Positions 8,101 through 18,419 are shown, numbered from the stretch's first letter. The stretch: DNA of 64,000 nt from Gardnerella coleohominis (GCF_002896555.1 NZ_MNLH01000004.1:1-64000), one strand, 5' to 3'. The notes: generated from the sequence alone by a model not told the origin. Numbers and translations: made by a program.

Positions 8101-10523
8101 CTTTAGTGTGGATTCCAGCAGTGCAGCAGAGGATTTGGCCAAATGTTGATTTGCGTAACACAATGTTTGGATCTGAATCTTTAGTAGATATGACTCTTAA
8201 TAAGCGTATTGTTGGTATGCTTAATCAGCCTTTATCTAGGAAAAATAGTTTGGGCATGTCTGTTAACGATAAAATGGCTGTTTATACTAATGAACAACGT
8301 AGTTTCTTTGTGGCTTGTACTCGAGCGATTAAACAGTTATACATCAGTGCTGTTAGAAGTGATGATTTAGTTCCGTCTGATTTTCTGTTTAGATATATGC
8401 CTGCTCAATTTTTAAGAGAAGAAGATGGTTCTGCTATTTATACACCTATAGATCATGAGCTGGCTGCTATTGATACAGATGCTAGAGCTTTGGTATGCTT
8501 TGCGCGCGCGAAATTAATGAATGCGATTAAAAATAATGATAAGAAGAAAATCGCGGACGCTGTTTGTGCTTTGAAGTTATTAAGTGAGCACGATATTCAT
8601 GCTGCAGATTTTGAAACTTGGGATTTCGTAGATAAGAGTGCGGATTTAGATAAGAGTGCGGATTCTGAAGGAAGCAAAGATTCTGCCGAAAGCAAAGATT
8701 CTAGCGATAAGGATTCTGCCGAAAGCAAAGAATCTGCCGAAAGTAAATCGTCTAATATTATTCGTCTTTCGCCTTCTAAAGTTGATGCTTTATGGAATTG
8801 CCCTGTGTGTGCGCTATTAGAAAACGAATTTAGCGGTCCGCAGAAATCAAATACGAGTACGAATTTTGGTACTTTAATACACAATACTGCTTGCTGGGCG
8901 TGTAAAGATAAAGGCCTTGATACGAGTTATTTAGAAGAAAATTATCCTCAGATTATTGCTAGAAATGGCGAGATAAGTGAGGAAGATTATCTGAAAGCTG
9001 TTAAACATATAGCTGATTCTATGCGCGAGCATTATATTGAACTTGCTAGTAATTCTTCAGTAGATGAAAATGTGCGTAATCGTTATATGGCTTTAGTTAA
9101 TCAAAGAAAAGTTGATAGCGCTATTTACGATATTGCGAATTATTTTGTGGAATCTGCTAAAGGCGTTTATAGTTCAAGAAGTATTCTGAAAGATGAATTA
9201 GGCAGAGTTATTGGATACGATAATTCTAAAGATGCGTATAAGTCTAAAAGTCATTCTGATTCTCCTTATTTTGGCGTTTTAAAGCGTTCTTATAGTGAAT
9301 GTCAATTGCGTGCTACTTTTGGGTTTGAAGATATAGCTCGTATTTACTACAAGACTTTAGGAGTCGATTTTAATCCTAAAAAGAAAATTGATTCGGATGG
9401 AAAATCGTTCTCATATGTGGCTTCTGAAGAGTCTAAAAAAATCGCTAATCTTCGTTCTATTATGGGATATCTTGTAGGTGGATGGCCTGTAGAAAACAAT
9501 GAGAATATGCTTATTCGCATTTCAGGCCGAATGGATCGTATGGAAGTTAGAAGCGATGCGGATAGTATCGCTAGTGCTTCTGATTCTGAGCTTGCAAGTG
9601 ATTCTCAGCTTGCAAATGATTCTGGGCGTGAAAATTCTGATCTTGAAAATTCTAAGAAACGTACTTCATTTGAAGATATTAAATCTCAAATATCTAGTGA
9701 AACAATACGATTAATAGATTATAAAACTGGGATTGTTCCTTCTGAAAAAGAAGTTTTTTCTGATTTGCAATTAGTTTGTTACCAGCTTGCTTTGCGTTTC
9801 TTTAGTAGAAATTGCGAGTTTGCAAAAGCTGTTTTGCAAGAATATTTCGATGAAAATGATGTGCAAAAGTTCTTGTGCTTCAATAATCGTCCTAGCGATG
9901 TTGAAAAGAATTCAGATGATTCATATGACTTAAGTGATTCAGACGATTCAGTTAATTCAGCTAATTTAGCCAATTTGGATGCTGAAGGTATTGATAAATC
10001 ACTTGAATCAAGCATGTTAAATGTGTTGCGTTTGGCGCACAATCGCAGGATTTCTGAAAGTATGCTATTCCATGTAGTGAATAAAAATTATCCTGCAGAA
10101 AGCCGCAATATGGCTGAAAACATGTCTCAACCAGCGTTGTTTATGGGAGATAAATTAAATACAGAAGAAATAAATAAACGTACTGGTTTTAGTGATGTGA
10201 ATCGTCTTTATGGTTTGCCGGTACTTGATGAAAATTCTAGGCCAAGCGACGTAGATGAATCTTATTGGAGTGATTTTATTAATCTTTCTCCTCAAGCTCA
10301 GTGGTCGCTTATGATGATTTCGCGCGTATTTTTTGCTGCCAGTGCAATGCTTGCTGAAAAATTTGAGCATGAACCTACGAATGAGCATGTGTTTCGTTGT
10401 AGATGTGGCACTACTTGCCCTGCGTGCGCTGGTAAAAGCGACGCTGTATATGAGATTAGGACTGCTGCTAAAGAAGCGCAGAAATTAAATATTGTACGTA
10501 ATTCTTCGAATAGTGATAAGTGA
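5175..10523 (+). CDS. adnA: AdnA-like helicase-nuclease subunit (UvrD-like motor plus PD-(D/E)XK nuclease)
   Basis: 1782 residues. The Walker A is GAPNTGKT (42-49). The Walker B region reads VVDDFQD (about 340) where active UvrD motors have DE-Q, as expected of a weak motor subunit. The C-terminal nuclease has GTLIHN and LIDYKTG (about 1514). Cysteines CPVC (about 1208) and CRCGTTCPAC (about 1743-1752) flank it like the Fe-S staple of AddB-type nucleases. Partnered with the next gene it should form the actinobacterial AdnAB complex that resects double-strand breaks. Mycobacterial AdnA is about 1055 residues; the extra length here is largely Ser/Asp/Asn/Lys-rich inserts (for example about 190-225, 615-660, 1155-1195). 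Start: ATG after AAAGGAG. Confidence 0.82.
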   Translation: MNYLQALFDGTLRSHSFSDSSTPDNSSVQTYEKPTNTLLVFGAPNTGKTRFAIKAALDGMSYYKDFSQNRAYGPVTVVVQNRNSAARYSNEIINKLGASLQSRPVGTLSALAFRILSALSNLKHTQKPRLLNGAEQDSLLRSVIHTHMLEVVRGDNGSCETCKLFAQYFNNYQWNCVVVNSDSLSKDARDVRDAKDEDSRDSKDFSKNFNKDSNNASNTRLDNENNQDQSLINSAFVHELRDMIARLDELSIVSSDDESRVLEELTKDYANLYSADYIERLRTQWSLAFRLRKEYQDRLRKDYNNSARYDSSGLMIAASKAVKELADLQDGLANIPVMLVVDDFQDVTLGGLDFLNSLSEVGVRIVLTANPDESVQSFRGAYPDYVIEAARHGFMRAAAVSIEDVCDCDSSDAYDSADCDSSDLDNSTFVSNQIRNNPISLKELSRNIDNSIASLISTDMPLSKRLWKYTAHESYAHESYARESEGTANAYGAVYRSAREELDTIIWQIKRAHLDSNCKWSDIAIIAHDNATVRAFGEKLSRDGVPVRYSSVKKTLRDEPFVQSLFAMIELAQLSLRGLDDISHDISVGTLTMREVASYVRSRFVSIMNSPLVQSDNRDLYSNSDSLGNSNSLDSSNSLDSSNSKYSKYSNSDFDRVEISASNYIRETPMNINSVEILMRSISSLQAVVNVNHGDNSEYDSSPLRVIVDQWQKLCDKMHSFAKTQEKSDINTSNFENYTIDNSLIEENPMGNNLKDDSKYSNCNLDACYWLLLCELCESLNTTKNKNANLEANDETELEADNKTNNKYCINKRAYREITSLSLLSLLHDMCPSSKNVIALVRACRMINKLAESIKNNSEMSEPKYVLGEAWNICNVAEKWQIMSLHHNDSGRIANERLDIAMRLFAYVKTFNMSEQKKSSAVSYRPMTGDFTGAINLFIEQVRGMEIEADSLARVAPLPDAVTLATPAGAAGNRWPLVWIPAVQQRIWPNVDLRNTMFGSESLVDMTLNKRIVGMLNQPLSRKNSLGMSVNDKMAVYTNEQRSFFVACTRAIKQLYISAVRSDDLVPSDFLFRYMPAQFLREEDGSAIYTPIDHELAAIDTDARALVCFARAKLMNAIKNNDKKKIADAVCALKLLSEHDIHAADFETWDFVDKSADLDKSADSEGSKDSAESKDSSDKDSAESKESAESKSSNIIRLSPSKVDALWNCPVCALLENEFSGPQKSNTSTNFGTLIHNTACWACKDKGLDTSYLEENYPQIIARNGEISEEDYLKAVKHIADSMREHYIELASNSSVDENVRNRYMALVNQRKVDSAIYDIANYFVESAKGVYSSRSILKDELGRVIGYDNSKDAYKSKSHSDSPYFGVLKRSYSECQLRATFGFEDIARIYYKTLGVDFNPKKKIDSDGKSFSYVASEESKKIANLRSIMGYLVGGWPVENNENMLIRISGRMDRMEVRSDADSIASASDSELASDSQLANDSGRENSDLENSKKRTSFEDIKSQISSETIRLIDYKTGIVPSEKEVFSDLQLVCYQLALRFFSRNCEFAKAVLQEYFDENDVQKFLCFNNRPSDVEKNSDDSYDLSDSDDSVNSANLANLDAEGIDKSLESSMLNVLRLAHNRRISESMLFHVVNKNYPAESRNMAENMSQPALFMGDKLNTEEINKRTGFSDVNRLYGLPVLDENSRPSDVDESYWSDFINLSPQAQWSLMMISRVFFAASAMLAEKFEHEPTNEHVFRCRCGTTCPACAGKSDAVYEIRTAAKEAQKLNIVRNSSNSDK

Positions 10524-10544
10524 TATTAAGTAGGCGGAAATATA

Positions 10545-13500
10545 ATGAGTTCACAATTATCAGATAATGAATTGCAGGGATTGCAGGGATTGCAAGGCTT
10601 GCAGGTATCACAGGGATTGCAAGGCTCGCAGGTATCGCAGGTATCGCAAGGCTCACAGCTTCAGCCGGGTAATAATAGTCAAAAAATTGTTTTTAGCGAT
10701 GAACAAGCAAAAGTTATAAAATCTTCCGCGAACAATCACATTCTTGTTGTTGCTGGAGCTGGAAGCGGTAAGACTTTCACTATGACTCAGCGCGTGATAG
10801 AGCTTATAAATCAAGGTGTTGCGCCGGAGTCAATTCTCGGTCTTACTTTCACGAATAAAGCTGCTGCCGAATTGTTATCTCGCGTTTCTGCTGCTGTAAG
10901 TAAATCGTCTTCAAATATATTTTTGAAGCCTGAAGTTATGACTTATGATGCATTCTTCCAATCGATTGTGCGCAAATATGGTGTTCTAATCGGATTCAGT
11001 CAGAATGCTATGCCTTTAAGCGATGCTGGAGCGTACGAATTAGTTAAATCAGTTGTCGGCGATTATATAGACGAGCATAGTGGCACATGGAATTTGTATT
11101 CTGATGATTGTGTTATTTCGTTATATGGTTTTAAGACTTTATGCAAGGATGTTCTAAGTCTTTATTCAGATATAGCTTGCTCTATGATTGGCGTCGATGC
11201 TGAGAATAATGTTTGCGATAGTGTTCCTCAAGCTGTTAGTAAAATTCGACGCTGGAATAAAGATTTTCTGGAATTTATGGACGGAATTGTTGCTAATAAA
11301 ACGTTGGGTGAACATAAAGATTCTGCTCCTGCAATTCGTAAGTATAGTAAAGCTAAAAATAAGTCAGTTGATGAGAAAAATAAGATTTTTAAAAGGTATT
11401 GTGAAAATTTTGAGCAGTATTGGGATAATGCTTGCGTTGAAGAGTCTATGAATCTTGTTACGGCTGCTAAAAAGCGCAATATTTTGCTTGATTTGGTTTT
11501 GGCCTTTGACAAGGCTAAGCGTAAAGCTAATATGGCGCAATTTAGTGATTTTACGATTGCTGCTTATAGATTAGTGACTAAGTTTCCTTCAATTGCGATT
11601 CAATATAGAGAGCAGTATAAGCAAGTTTTGTTAGATGAGTATCAAGATACTTCTACTACGCAAGCAATGCTTATAAATAAACTGTTTAATTATGATGATC
11701 CTGATTATGATGATTCCGAAATAAAGCGTGATCCTAATGCGCGTAAAACAAATACTTACATTACTGCTGTCGGTGATCCTTTCCAAGCTATTTATGGATT
11801 CCGAGGAGCAAGTTCTGGGGCTTTTGTATCTTTTAAGAATTCTTTCAATAGTGCTAAAGATGTCGATTTAAGCGAATGTTCTCTTACTACTACTAGAAGA
11901 AATGCTCGTCTTATTCTCAATCTCGCTAATGATTTAACAAAACCGATGCGCGAATCTATGTTTAAAAATAGAAGTAGCGTTGAAGATTGTGAAGTTGATG
12001 TAGAAGTTTTGAAAGCTATGGATAATGCTACTTCTGGAACAGTTGCAGCTGTAGTAATGCCTACTAAATATCAGGAAATCGAAGCAGTAGTTCGTTTTGC
12101 TAAGCTGTTTTCTAATCCTGATCTTACGCCTTTGCCGGGGGATGAAAATCGCAATCCTTTAAAGCCTAGAGTTGCAATATTATTTAGAAGCAAATTATCT
12201 ATGCCTTTATACGCAGATGCTTTACGAGAAGCTGGTCTAAAAGTTAGCGTTGTTGGATGTTCTTCTGTAAAAAATGATCCAGCTGTAAAAGATGTGCTCG
12301 CGTTATTAAATATTGTTAATGATCACAGTCGTTCGTCAGATCTTATGAGATTACTTGCTACTGCAAGGTTTGCTCTATCTGCAGAAGATTTAAAAACTAT
12401 TGCATCAATTGCTGACGAAGCGAATGCAAAATATCAATATGATATTTATGTGCAAGCAGGACTGTTACCATCTGGTCTTAGCGGATTAGAAATGATGAGA
12501 GCTGTTACAAGCCAAAGAAATGGTGTGAATAGTGGTTCTGCTTCGCAAACAAGCTCATCTACATCTGCTGTAAACGTTGATAACGGCGTATTTTTAGCAG
12601 ATATACTTATGTCTGATTTAGATGAGAATACTCGTGAATTAAAAAATAGATTAAGCAAACACGGTTATGAAGCTGTAAGAAGAGTTAGTGAAATATTAAA
12701 AACCGTTAGTTGCAGGTGTAATGATTCTTTAAATGACGTTATGCGAGCTGCTGTTGAGGCTTTAAATGTAGATATTGATTCAGGCGTTGCTGCATGCGTT
12801 AATGATAATTCGCTTGATCGTCAAAAAATATTAAAAGCTATGCATGGAGCTTTAGATTCCTTAAATTCAGTTGTTTCTACTTATATTCAAGAAATGAGTG
12901 AGTGGCAGAGTCCTTCTCTTAAAGGTCTTATGTCTTGGATTGATGCAACTGAAGACTTTGATTCTGTTGATTCTTCGGAAGAAGAAGATGCTCAAGTAAT
13001 TATGATGACAGTTCATCAGTCTAAAGGCTTGCAATGGCCAGCTGTTGCGGTTGTTGGATTGAATGCAACGAGATTCCCTAGTAGTCAGGGGGATAGTCTT
13101 CGTTTTTCTGTAGATTCCGACGACGACAGTGATTATATAGATAAGCTCAGTGGTAAAAGTGATTTGGCGGATTCTAGCGATTCTGGGGATTCTGGGGATT
13201 CGTCTGATTCTAGCTCTTCAGATGATTGCGTAAAGAATAAATCTGAAATTTCTATTACTGCTAATGTCCCAATCGAATACGCATCTTGTGTTCCAATTCC
13301 TTTAAGAGTTGATTCGCATAATTTACCTCATTTCCCGCATGATGCTAGTTTGCAAGAAAGCATGCATCCAAAAGAGGCTTTAAAGTCTTACGATTGCGTA
13401 GAAAAAATTTATGACGAGATGAAAAGGGATCGTTATAATTCCTTGCGCGATTTCGCTGAATCCGTGTATGAAAGCGATACTATGCCTAGTGAAGTTGATC

Positions 13501-15272
13501 CTGATCAATTTTTGTCTGAGCAAACTAAAGAAATATATTCTAATAGTCTTAATTTGAAAAATAATAATGCTTTTACTCAATCTGAAGAGCGCGGAAATCA
13601 ATTGCATATGGAAGAAAGGCATTTGCTTTATGTTGCTATGACTCGTGCTCAATTCGCTACGATGTTAAGTTGCGCTCGCACAGCTAAAATGGCTACAGAT
13701 GACGTAAAACGTGATATGAAAATGTCTATTTTCATGAAAGAAGCATTGAAATCGCTTTGTGAGATGAATGCTGATTGCGTTTATATGAAAGCTGCTGGAG
13801 AAAGCTCTGTTCAAAATAAAGCTGCTGGAGAAAGCTCGGCTGGAGATAGTCTTTCTAAAGATAGTTCTGTTGAAAATAAATCTGATAAAGAAAGCTCGGA
13901 TAAAGAAAGCTCGTCTGAAGAAAGTAATAAAAATGTTACTTTTGGAGTCGCGTTAGGCGAGTATGCGCATGAATTGGCACAAGCTTTAGAAGAAAAGACG
14001 AATCAGCCTTCTTCTCTGGGAAATGTTGTACTTCCTTGGCCTATTACTTTGAGTGAGGATTTAGAAAACACTTTGAAAGAATCTGTTCGCTTTATGAAAA
14101 ATGGCGATATTTGTGCTCAAAGTGAAGATGCGAATGAAGATGCAAATGAAGATACGAATGTGGATACAAATTCATCTGATTCGCTTAACTCTAAAAATGC
14201 CGATAGCGATGTTGATGACTCTTTGACTTCGCGCGCGCGGATATTTGTTAACGATTCAGATTTAATGCCTAAAGCTTATAAATCTAGCGAAGATATTATG
14301 AAAGACGCAGCTCAAAAAGCGCGTAATTACGCTAGTTATGCTAATTCTGGTACAACAAGTATAACTACTATGCAACGTAGTGCTAAGCTTCACGATACTT
14401 ATAAAGATACTGTAGAAGATAGTAAAGTTTCTAAAATTAACAATAGGAGTATGCGTAAAGCTTTAATGGCTTGGATACGCCCTATACCTTCTGTTGCAAC
14501 TTTAAGTTCAGATTTAGGCACGCAATTTCACGCTTGGGCTGAAGATTTTGTTAATGCTGGTAATTTGATTGAAAGTAATGTTTTATCGAATGATTTTTCA
14601 ATTGATGATGTTTTTGAATTAAATGATTCAAGAATTGATCGTCAACTTGCTGCACTTTCAGGGATTTCGTCTAAATTAGAAGTAAGTTCTTTAGCTCAAA
14701 GAGGTAATCTTACTTCTGCTCAGCAAAATTTGGCTAATTCTTTGGGTGATGCTTCGAGAAATGATGGCGTTTCAATCGATAATAGTGTTTCAATCGCAAG
14801 TAAAAGCACTGAAGATTTATTGCTTTTATGGAAGCGCAGATTAGTGCAATCTAGATGGTCTAAGCGAGTTTCATTAGCTGCAGAATTGCCTATTTCGTTT
14901 GCAATTGGGGCTAATAATGCGAACGGAAATAATTCGAACGGATCAAATGATTCTAGTAGTGAAGATAAGCGTGTTTTAAATGGCGTTTTAGATGCTGTTT
15001 TTATTGGAGGATTAGACTCTAAAGATTCATCTAAGCGTTTCACGATAGTGGATTGGAAAACTGGCAAAAAACCTGTTGAGCCATTGGAAATTCAAAGAAA
15101 ATTGGTTCAGCTTGATTGGTATCGTTTAATGCTTTCAGCCGTTACTGGAGTGAATCTTGATTCTATTGACGCTACGCTTTATTACGTGAGCGAGGAAAAT
15201 GAAGAATCTCGAGAAATTCATGCTTCAATGAAAAACGAGCAGCAGATTCGCTCTGAATTAGGCTTAGAATAG
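10545..15272 (+). CDS. adnB: AdnB-like helicase-nuclease subunit (UvrD motor plus RecB-type nuclease)
   Basis: 1575 residues, starting 21 bp after adnA. The motor looks complete: Walker A AGAGSGKT (72-79), LTFTNKAA, Walker B LLDEYQDT (about 362), [31 protein letters not shown] and YVAMTRA. The C-terminal nuclease has [18 protein letters not shown] and VDWKTGKKP (about 1503). With adnA it should form the end-resection machine; here this is the likely lead motor (inference from intact motifs). The N-terminus is an LQG/SQV tripeptide repeat (residues about 10-40), and Ser/Asp-rich runs interrupt the motor around 860-895 and the linker around 1090-1130. Family members are nearer 1100 residues, so it is also inflated. 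Confidence 0.85.
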   Translation: MSSQLSDNELQGLQGLQGLQVSQGLQGSQVSQVSQGSQLQPGNNSQKIVFSDEQAKVIKSSANNHILVVAGAGSGKTFTMTQRVIELINQGVAPESILGLTFTNKAAAELLSRVSAAVSKSSSNIFLKPEVMTYDAFFQSIVRKYGVLIGFSQNAMPLSDAGAYELVKSVVGDYIDEHSGTWNLYSDDCVISLYGFKTLCKDVLSLYSDIACSMIGVDAENNVCDSVPQAVSKIRRWNKDFLEFMDGIVANKTLGEHKDSAPAIRKYSKAKNKSVDEKNKIFKRYCENFEQYWDNACVEESMNLVTAAKKRNILLDLVLAFDKAKRKANMAQFSDFTIAAYRLVTKFPSIAIQYREQYKQVLLDEYQDTSTTQAMLINKLFNYDDPDYDDSEIKRDPNARKTNTYITAVGDPFQAIYGFRGASSGAFVSFKNSFNSAKDVDLSECSLTTTRRNARLILNLANDLTKPMRESMFKNRSSVEDCEVDVEVLKAMDNATSGTVAAVVMPTKYQEIEAVVRFAKLFSNPDLTPLPGDENRNPLKPRVAILFRSKLSMPLYADALREAGLKVSVVGCSSVKNDPAVKDVLALLNIVNDHSRSSDLMRLLATARFALSAEDLKTIASIADEANAKYQYDIYVQAGLLPSGLSGLEMMRAVTSQRNGVNSGSASQTSSSTSAVNVDNGVFLADILMSDLDENTRELKNRLSKHGYEAVRRVSEILKTVSCRCNDSLNDVMRAAVEALNVDIDSGVAACVNDNSLDRQKILKAMHGALDSLNSVVSTYIQEMSEWQSPSLKGLMSWIDATEDFDSVDSSEEEDAQVIMMTVHQSKGLQWPAVAVVGLNATRFPSSQGDSLRFSVDSDDDSDYIDKLSGKSDLADSSDSGDSGDSSDSSSSDDCVKNKSEISITANVPIEYASCVPIPLRVDSHNLPHFPHDASLQESMHPKEALKSYDCVEKIYDEMKRDRYNSLRDFAESVYESDTMPSEVDPDQFLSEQTKEIYSNSLNLKNNNAFTQSEERGNQLHMEERHLLYVAMTRAQFATMLSCARTAKMATDDVKRDMKMSIFMKEALKSLCEMNADCVYMKAAGESSVQNKAAGESSAGDSLSKDSSVENKSDKESSDKESSSEESNKNVTFGVALGEYAHELAQALEEKTNQPSSLGNVVLPWPITLSEDLENTLKESVRFMKNGDICAQSEDANEDANEDTNVDTNSSDSLNSKNADSDVDDSLTSRARIFVNDSDLMPKAYKSSEDIMKDAAQKARNYASYANSGTTSITTMQRSAKLHDTYKDTVEDSKVSKINNRSMRKALMAWIRPIPSVATLSSDLGTQFHAWAEDFVNAGNLIESNVLSNDFSIDDVFELNDSRIDRQLAALSGISSKLEVSSLAQRGNLTSAQQNLANSLGDASRNDGVSIDNSVSIASKSTEDLLLLWKRRLVQSRWSKRVSLAAELPISFAIGANNANGNNSNGSNDSSSEDKRVLNGVLDAVFIGGLDSKDSSKRFTIVDWKTGKKPVEPLEIQRKLVQLDWYRLMLSAVTGVNLDSIDATLYYVSEENEESREIHASMKNEQQIRSELGLE

Positions 15273-15614
15273 GCTTTTTCGTTATGTGAATATTGAAAAT
15301 ATATGATTCATATTGGGTGTTTGGTACTCTTAGATATAGCTGACGATAGTTATAAAATAAGATGTGTAATCAGCAAAATGTATGAATAATATGTAAATAT
15401 GCATAAAAATGTGTAAGAAAGTCTATCTTTTGGTCAAAATTTTATGCATAATTAAATTGTATTCATAACAAATAATTAGCCTGTAAGTATTTGTGCATTA
15501 CGTATGTCATGTGTATTTCATGTCTATGCCGTGTATATTTCATATGCATAGGAGATACGCGTATTGTGCATTGCATATTTAGCATTAATAGTGTTAAAAA
15601 GTTGAGGATGTAAA
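15273..15614. other. AT-rich intergenic region without recognised gene
   Basis: This 342-bp gap between adnB and the acetyltransferase gene is very AT-rich. It contains loose repeats of tatttcat and atgcat-like words around 15500-15560. I see no open reading frame with a ribosome-binding site, no RNA gene and no clear terminator hairpin. Confidence 0.6.
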
Positions 15615-16289
15615 ATGGCTGTTGAATTTCGCCCGATGGGTTTGGGTGATATCGATGCTGTAGTAGACGAATATGAGCGTACGTGGGGTATAGCTAAAGT
15701 TGTTGGATCGGAAGCGTCGTTGGAGCTTTCTCGCAGATTTGTATTGCATTATTTAGCGCCTTCTACGTATAGCGTTATGGCATATGATGATGATAAATTA
15801 TTAGGCTTATTATTAACTCGCGTTTTTGGTGATGAATTACTTTTCCCAGAAGTTTCAAATATGTTGGAAAAGCAAGAATCTCTTATGAAGAATGCCAAAG
15901 ATGATAGGTATTTAAACGCTTTAGCTGGAGCTGAAACAATGCGTGAGATCGAAATTAAGTTGGAAGCTAGATCTCATATTAACGATTTAACTCAAGCTGA
16001 ATTAGAGCTTTTCGTAGTATCGCCTGATTCTCGAGGAAAGGGAGTTGGCGCAGGATTGTGGTCTAAGACTATGAGCCATTTGCGTCATCGCGGAGTGAAT
16101 CGTTATTATTTGCATACCGATACTGCTTGCGATGTGAGTTTTTATGATTATTATGGCTTGAGAAGAGACGCTGAATGGATGCATCAAGATCATCCTAAAG
16201 AAGCTGAATGCGTTAAAAATTTGGTAAGTGATTTATTTATTTATTCAGGTGAGCCGTTAATTAAATCTTCTCATTCTCATAAGCGTTGA
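15615..16289 (+). CDS. GNAT-family N-acetyltransferase
   Basis: 224 residues. The C-terminal half has the acetyl-CoA-binding signature ELELFVVSPDSRGKGVGAGLW (about 127-147; the R-G-K-G-V-G core is the pyrophosphate loop), followed by the usual YLHTDTACDVSFYDYYGLRR segment ending in the conserved F-Y-x-x-x-G-F-like motif. GNAT enzymes move an acetyl group to amines; the acceptor cannot be predicted from sequence. Start ATG is preceded by GAGG about 8 nt upstream. It stands alone between two AT-rich gaps, so it is probably its own transcription unit. Confidence 0.85.
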   Translation: MAVEFRPMGLGDIDAVVDEYERTWGIAKVVGSEASLELSRRFVLHYLAPSTYSVMAYDDDKLLGLLLTRVFGDELLFPEVSNMLEKQESLMKNAKDDRYLNALAGAETMREIEIKLEARSHINDLTQAELELFVVSPDSRGKGVGAGLWSKTMSHLRHRGVNRYYLHTDTACDVSFYDYYGLRRDAEWMHQDHPKEAECVKNLVSDLFIYSGEPLIKSSHSHKR

Positions 16290-16294
16290 AAGAT

Positions 16295-16350
16295 TAAATA
16301 ACAAACGAATAGTAAATAACAAACGAATAGTAAATAACAAACGAATAACA
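16295..16350. repeat. 18-bp tandem repeat, about three copies
   Basis: The unit aaataacaaacgaatagt is repeated nearly perfectly about three times just after the acetyltransferase stop codon, then decays. It lies upstream of the MFS transporter gene. It looks like a slippage-prone minisatellite. Confidence 0.8.
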
Positions 16351-16474
16351 AACAATAAACAGTAAATAAATTACGGGATTTAAATAATTTAAGGATATTT
16401 ATCTTAAAATCGATATTTATCTTTAAATTAAGTTATCTTTTATCTACTTATTGTTGCTACTGGGAGTTGAATGT

Positions 16475-17851
16475 ATGACATCGTCAACATTGAATAAGAA
16501 ACCTGCAGCGAAAGCAAAATATGCGCGTCTTTTTGCGTATAGAGGGGTTAAATCATTTTGCTTGTCAGGTGCTCTTGCTCGATTGCCAATGTCTATGATG
16601 GGCTTGGGAATAGTACTTGCTATAAATAATCTTTACAATAATTGGACTGTTGCTGGAGCAATGGCGGCCGCATATGTGTTGGCGCAAGCTGCGGTAACGC
16701 CTTTATATGCAAAGCTTTTTGATAGATTTGGCCAAAAGAAAATTGGTACTGTAGCTCTAACAATTCAAGTAATTGCAATGCTTGCATTTGCTACAGCTGT
16801 GCTTTTCCACGTATCTTTAACTTTATTGTTTGCGCTCGCAATAATTATGGGTGTTACGCAATTTGCTTTTGGTGCGCTTGTGCGTACTAGATGGGCTTAT
16901 ACTTTGCGTTCTGAAAAAGACGATTCTTTGCTCAATACTGCGTATGCTCTCGAATCTGGAATTGACGAAATAGTATTTATTTTCGGACCTATTCTTTCAG
17001 CATGGTTAGCAACATCTGTTCACCCAGTATCGCAATTATTTGTGCCAGTTTTTGCTAGCGGAATTGGCGGCACTTGGTTCTTCTCTTTGCGTAATACTCA
17101 ACCTGCTGTTATGGAAGTTGTTGAAGTGGAATCTGCTTCTTCAAATGATATTGATGTACGTGATGCTGTTAGGGACGTTAGGGATAAAAAATATAACGCT
17201 GGTTTGCTTGACAAGCTGACTTTGAAGCAATTGCGTACGTCTAAACCTAGAAAAAAGTCAAAAAACGTGCTGCTTTATCGAGGTATTATACCTTTGCTAA
17301 TTATGTTTTTGATTTTTAACATGAGCTTTAGCGCTTTTGATCTTTCAGTTACTGCAGCTTTGAAAGCTCAAGGTTTAGAAAATCATATCGGCATGCAGTT
17401 AGCATTATTTGCTTGCGGTTCTCTTGTTGGCGCAATGATTTTTGGCTCGCATAAATTCCGCGGATCTAATTGGTCTCATTTAATAGTATTCCTTATTTTC
17501 CTTACACTTGGATACGTTCTTATGAGTATTAATCTGGATCGTTTAATCGTGTTAAGTATTTTCGAAGTACTTTCAGGTTTATGTGTTTCGCCAATTTTCG
17601 CTACAGCTAATTTAATTGTTAAAGCGACAGTTCCAGAATATTCTCTTACTGAAGGTCTTTCTTGGCTTCCTACGGCTTCTGCTATCGGATCTTCCCTGGG
17701 ATCTATGGCTGCAGGTGCAGTTATTGACGCATGGAATGTGCATGTTGGTATGTCTGTTCCTTGGGTTGCAACGCTTATAGCGATTCCGTTTGCTGTTTTA
17801 GGATGGTTTATTGTGATAATTCTTGGTAAAAGGCGAATACAAGTTGTATGA
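16475..17851 (+). CDS. Major facilitator superfamily transporter
   Basis: About 458 residues with some twelve hydrophobic segments, a basic cytoplasmic N-terminus and a charged central loop (about 215-265), the normal MFS layout of two six-helix halves. The motif YAKLFDRFGQKK after the second helix matches the MFS loop 2-3 signature (G-x-x-x-D-R-x-G-R-[RK]). The substrate is not evident; drug- or sugar-type efflux is possible. The frame is open from a TTG at 16451, but I choose ATG 16475 because GGGAG sits 8 nt upstream. It is followed after 46 bp by a small membrane protein gene on the same strand. Confidence 0.85.
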   Translation: MTSSTLNKKPAAKAKYARLFAYRGVKSFCLSGALARLPMSMMGLGIVLAINNLYNNWTVAGAMAAAYVLAQAAVTPLYAKLFDRFGQKKIGTVALTIQVIAMLAFATAVLFHVSLTLLFALAIIMGVTQFAFGALVRTRWAYTLRSEKDDSLLNTAYALESGIDEIVFIFGPILSAWLATSVHPVSQLFVPVFASGIGGTWFFSLRNTQPAVMEVVEVESASSNDIDVRDAVRDVRDKKYNAGLLDKLTLKQLRTSKPRKKSKNVLLYRGIIPLLIMFLIFNMSFSAFDLSVTAALKAQGLENHIGMQLALFACGSLVGAMIFGSHKFRGSNWSHLIVFLIFLTLGYVLMSINLDRLIVLSIFEVLSGLCVSPIFATANLIVKATVPEYSLTEGLSWLPTASAIGSSLGSMAAGAVIDAWNVHVGMSVPWVATLIAIPFAVLGWFIVIILGKRRIQVV

Positions 17852-17897
17852 TTAGAACAAAAGTACATGTACTGTTTTAAGAAGCAGGGGGAATGTT

Positions 17898-18269
17898 ATG
17901 TTTGGAATTGAAGAAATTGTTTCTGGAAAATTAGTTGAAGCTAGTAAAGTAGCACAAGCTTCTTTGCCTATAACTGGTGCTGCAATTTTGCGTATTCTTA
18001 TTTTCGCTCTTGTTGTAGCTGTTATCGGTATTTTAATTGCTATCATAAATTTCGTTGTTAAAACTATCAGAAATAAGAAGATGAGCAATAGTAATCCTGA
18101 AGCTGTGGAAGGTGAATCTGAAGTTGCCGATGCTGCTTCTGAGGAATCTGAAGCTTCTGAAGGATCTGAAACTGGTGAAACTGAATCTTCTGAGTCTGCA
18201 GAATCTTTCGAGTCTGATGTAGACGAAACCGAAGTATTCCACGAAGATCCAGATAGCGAAGAAAAGTAA
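17898..18269 (+). CDS. Small single-span membrane protein with LPITG and a long acidic tail
   Basis: 123 residues that I do not recognise. Residues 1-22 are polar, then LPITG (23-27) stands directly before one hydrophobic helix (about 28-57), followed by basic KTIRNKKM and a tail of about 60 residues very rich in Glu/Ser. By the positive-inside rule the N-terminus would be outside and the tail in the cytoplasm. This places LPITG where a sortase motif sits, but there is no cleavable signal peptide. A good AGGGGGAA precedes the ATG. The next gene encodes a second tiny membrane protein only 3 bp away. Confidence 0.7.
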   Translation: MFGIEEIVSGKLVEASKVAQASLPITGAAILRILIFALVVAVIGILIAIINFVVKTIRNKKMSNSNPEAVEGESEVADAASEESEASEGSETGETESSESAESFESDVDETEVFHEDPDSEEK

Positions 18270-18272
18270 ATA

Positions 18273-18419
18273 ATGTTATACAATGCTTTGCAATTAATAA
18301 CTGGTACGCATGTATTAGGAGCCATGGGTGTAGCTATATTTGCGGCAGTTGTTTTACTCGCAATTCTTTTTGTAATTGCGTTGATTGTTGTTATAATACT
18401 AATCTTGCGTTCACGATAA
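18273..18419 (+). CDS. 48-residue hydrophobic membrane protein
   Basis: A short frame starting 3 nt after the previous stop encodes 48 residues. It begins MLYNALQLITGTHVLGAMG, continues as a single long hydrophobic helix and ends in RSR. Its layout (ITG, helix, terminal arginines) mirrors the first half of the preceding protein. The ribosome-binding site is weak (GAAGAAAAG), so translation may depend on coupling to the upstream gene. The function is unknown. The uniformly hydrophobic composition and the tight spacing argue for a real gene rather than chance. Confidence 0.55.
   Translation: MLYNALQLITGTHVLGAMGVAIFAAVVLLAILFVIALIVVIILILRSR

Noticed and set aside
15273-15614. Replication origin in the AT-rich gap
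   Set aside because: I see no cluster of TTATCCACA-type DnaA boxes and no dnaA, dnaN or parAB genes nearby.
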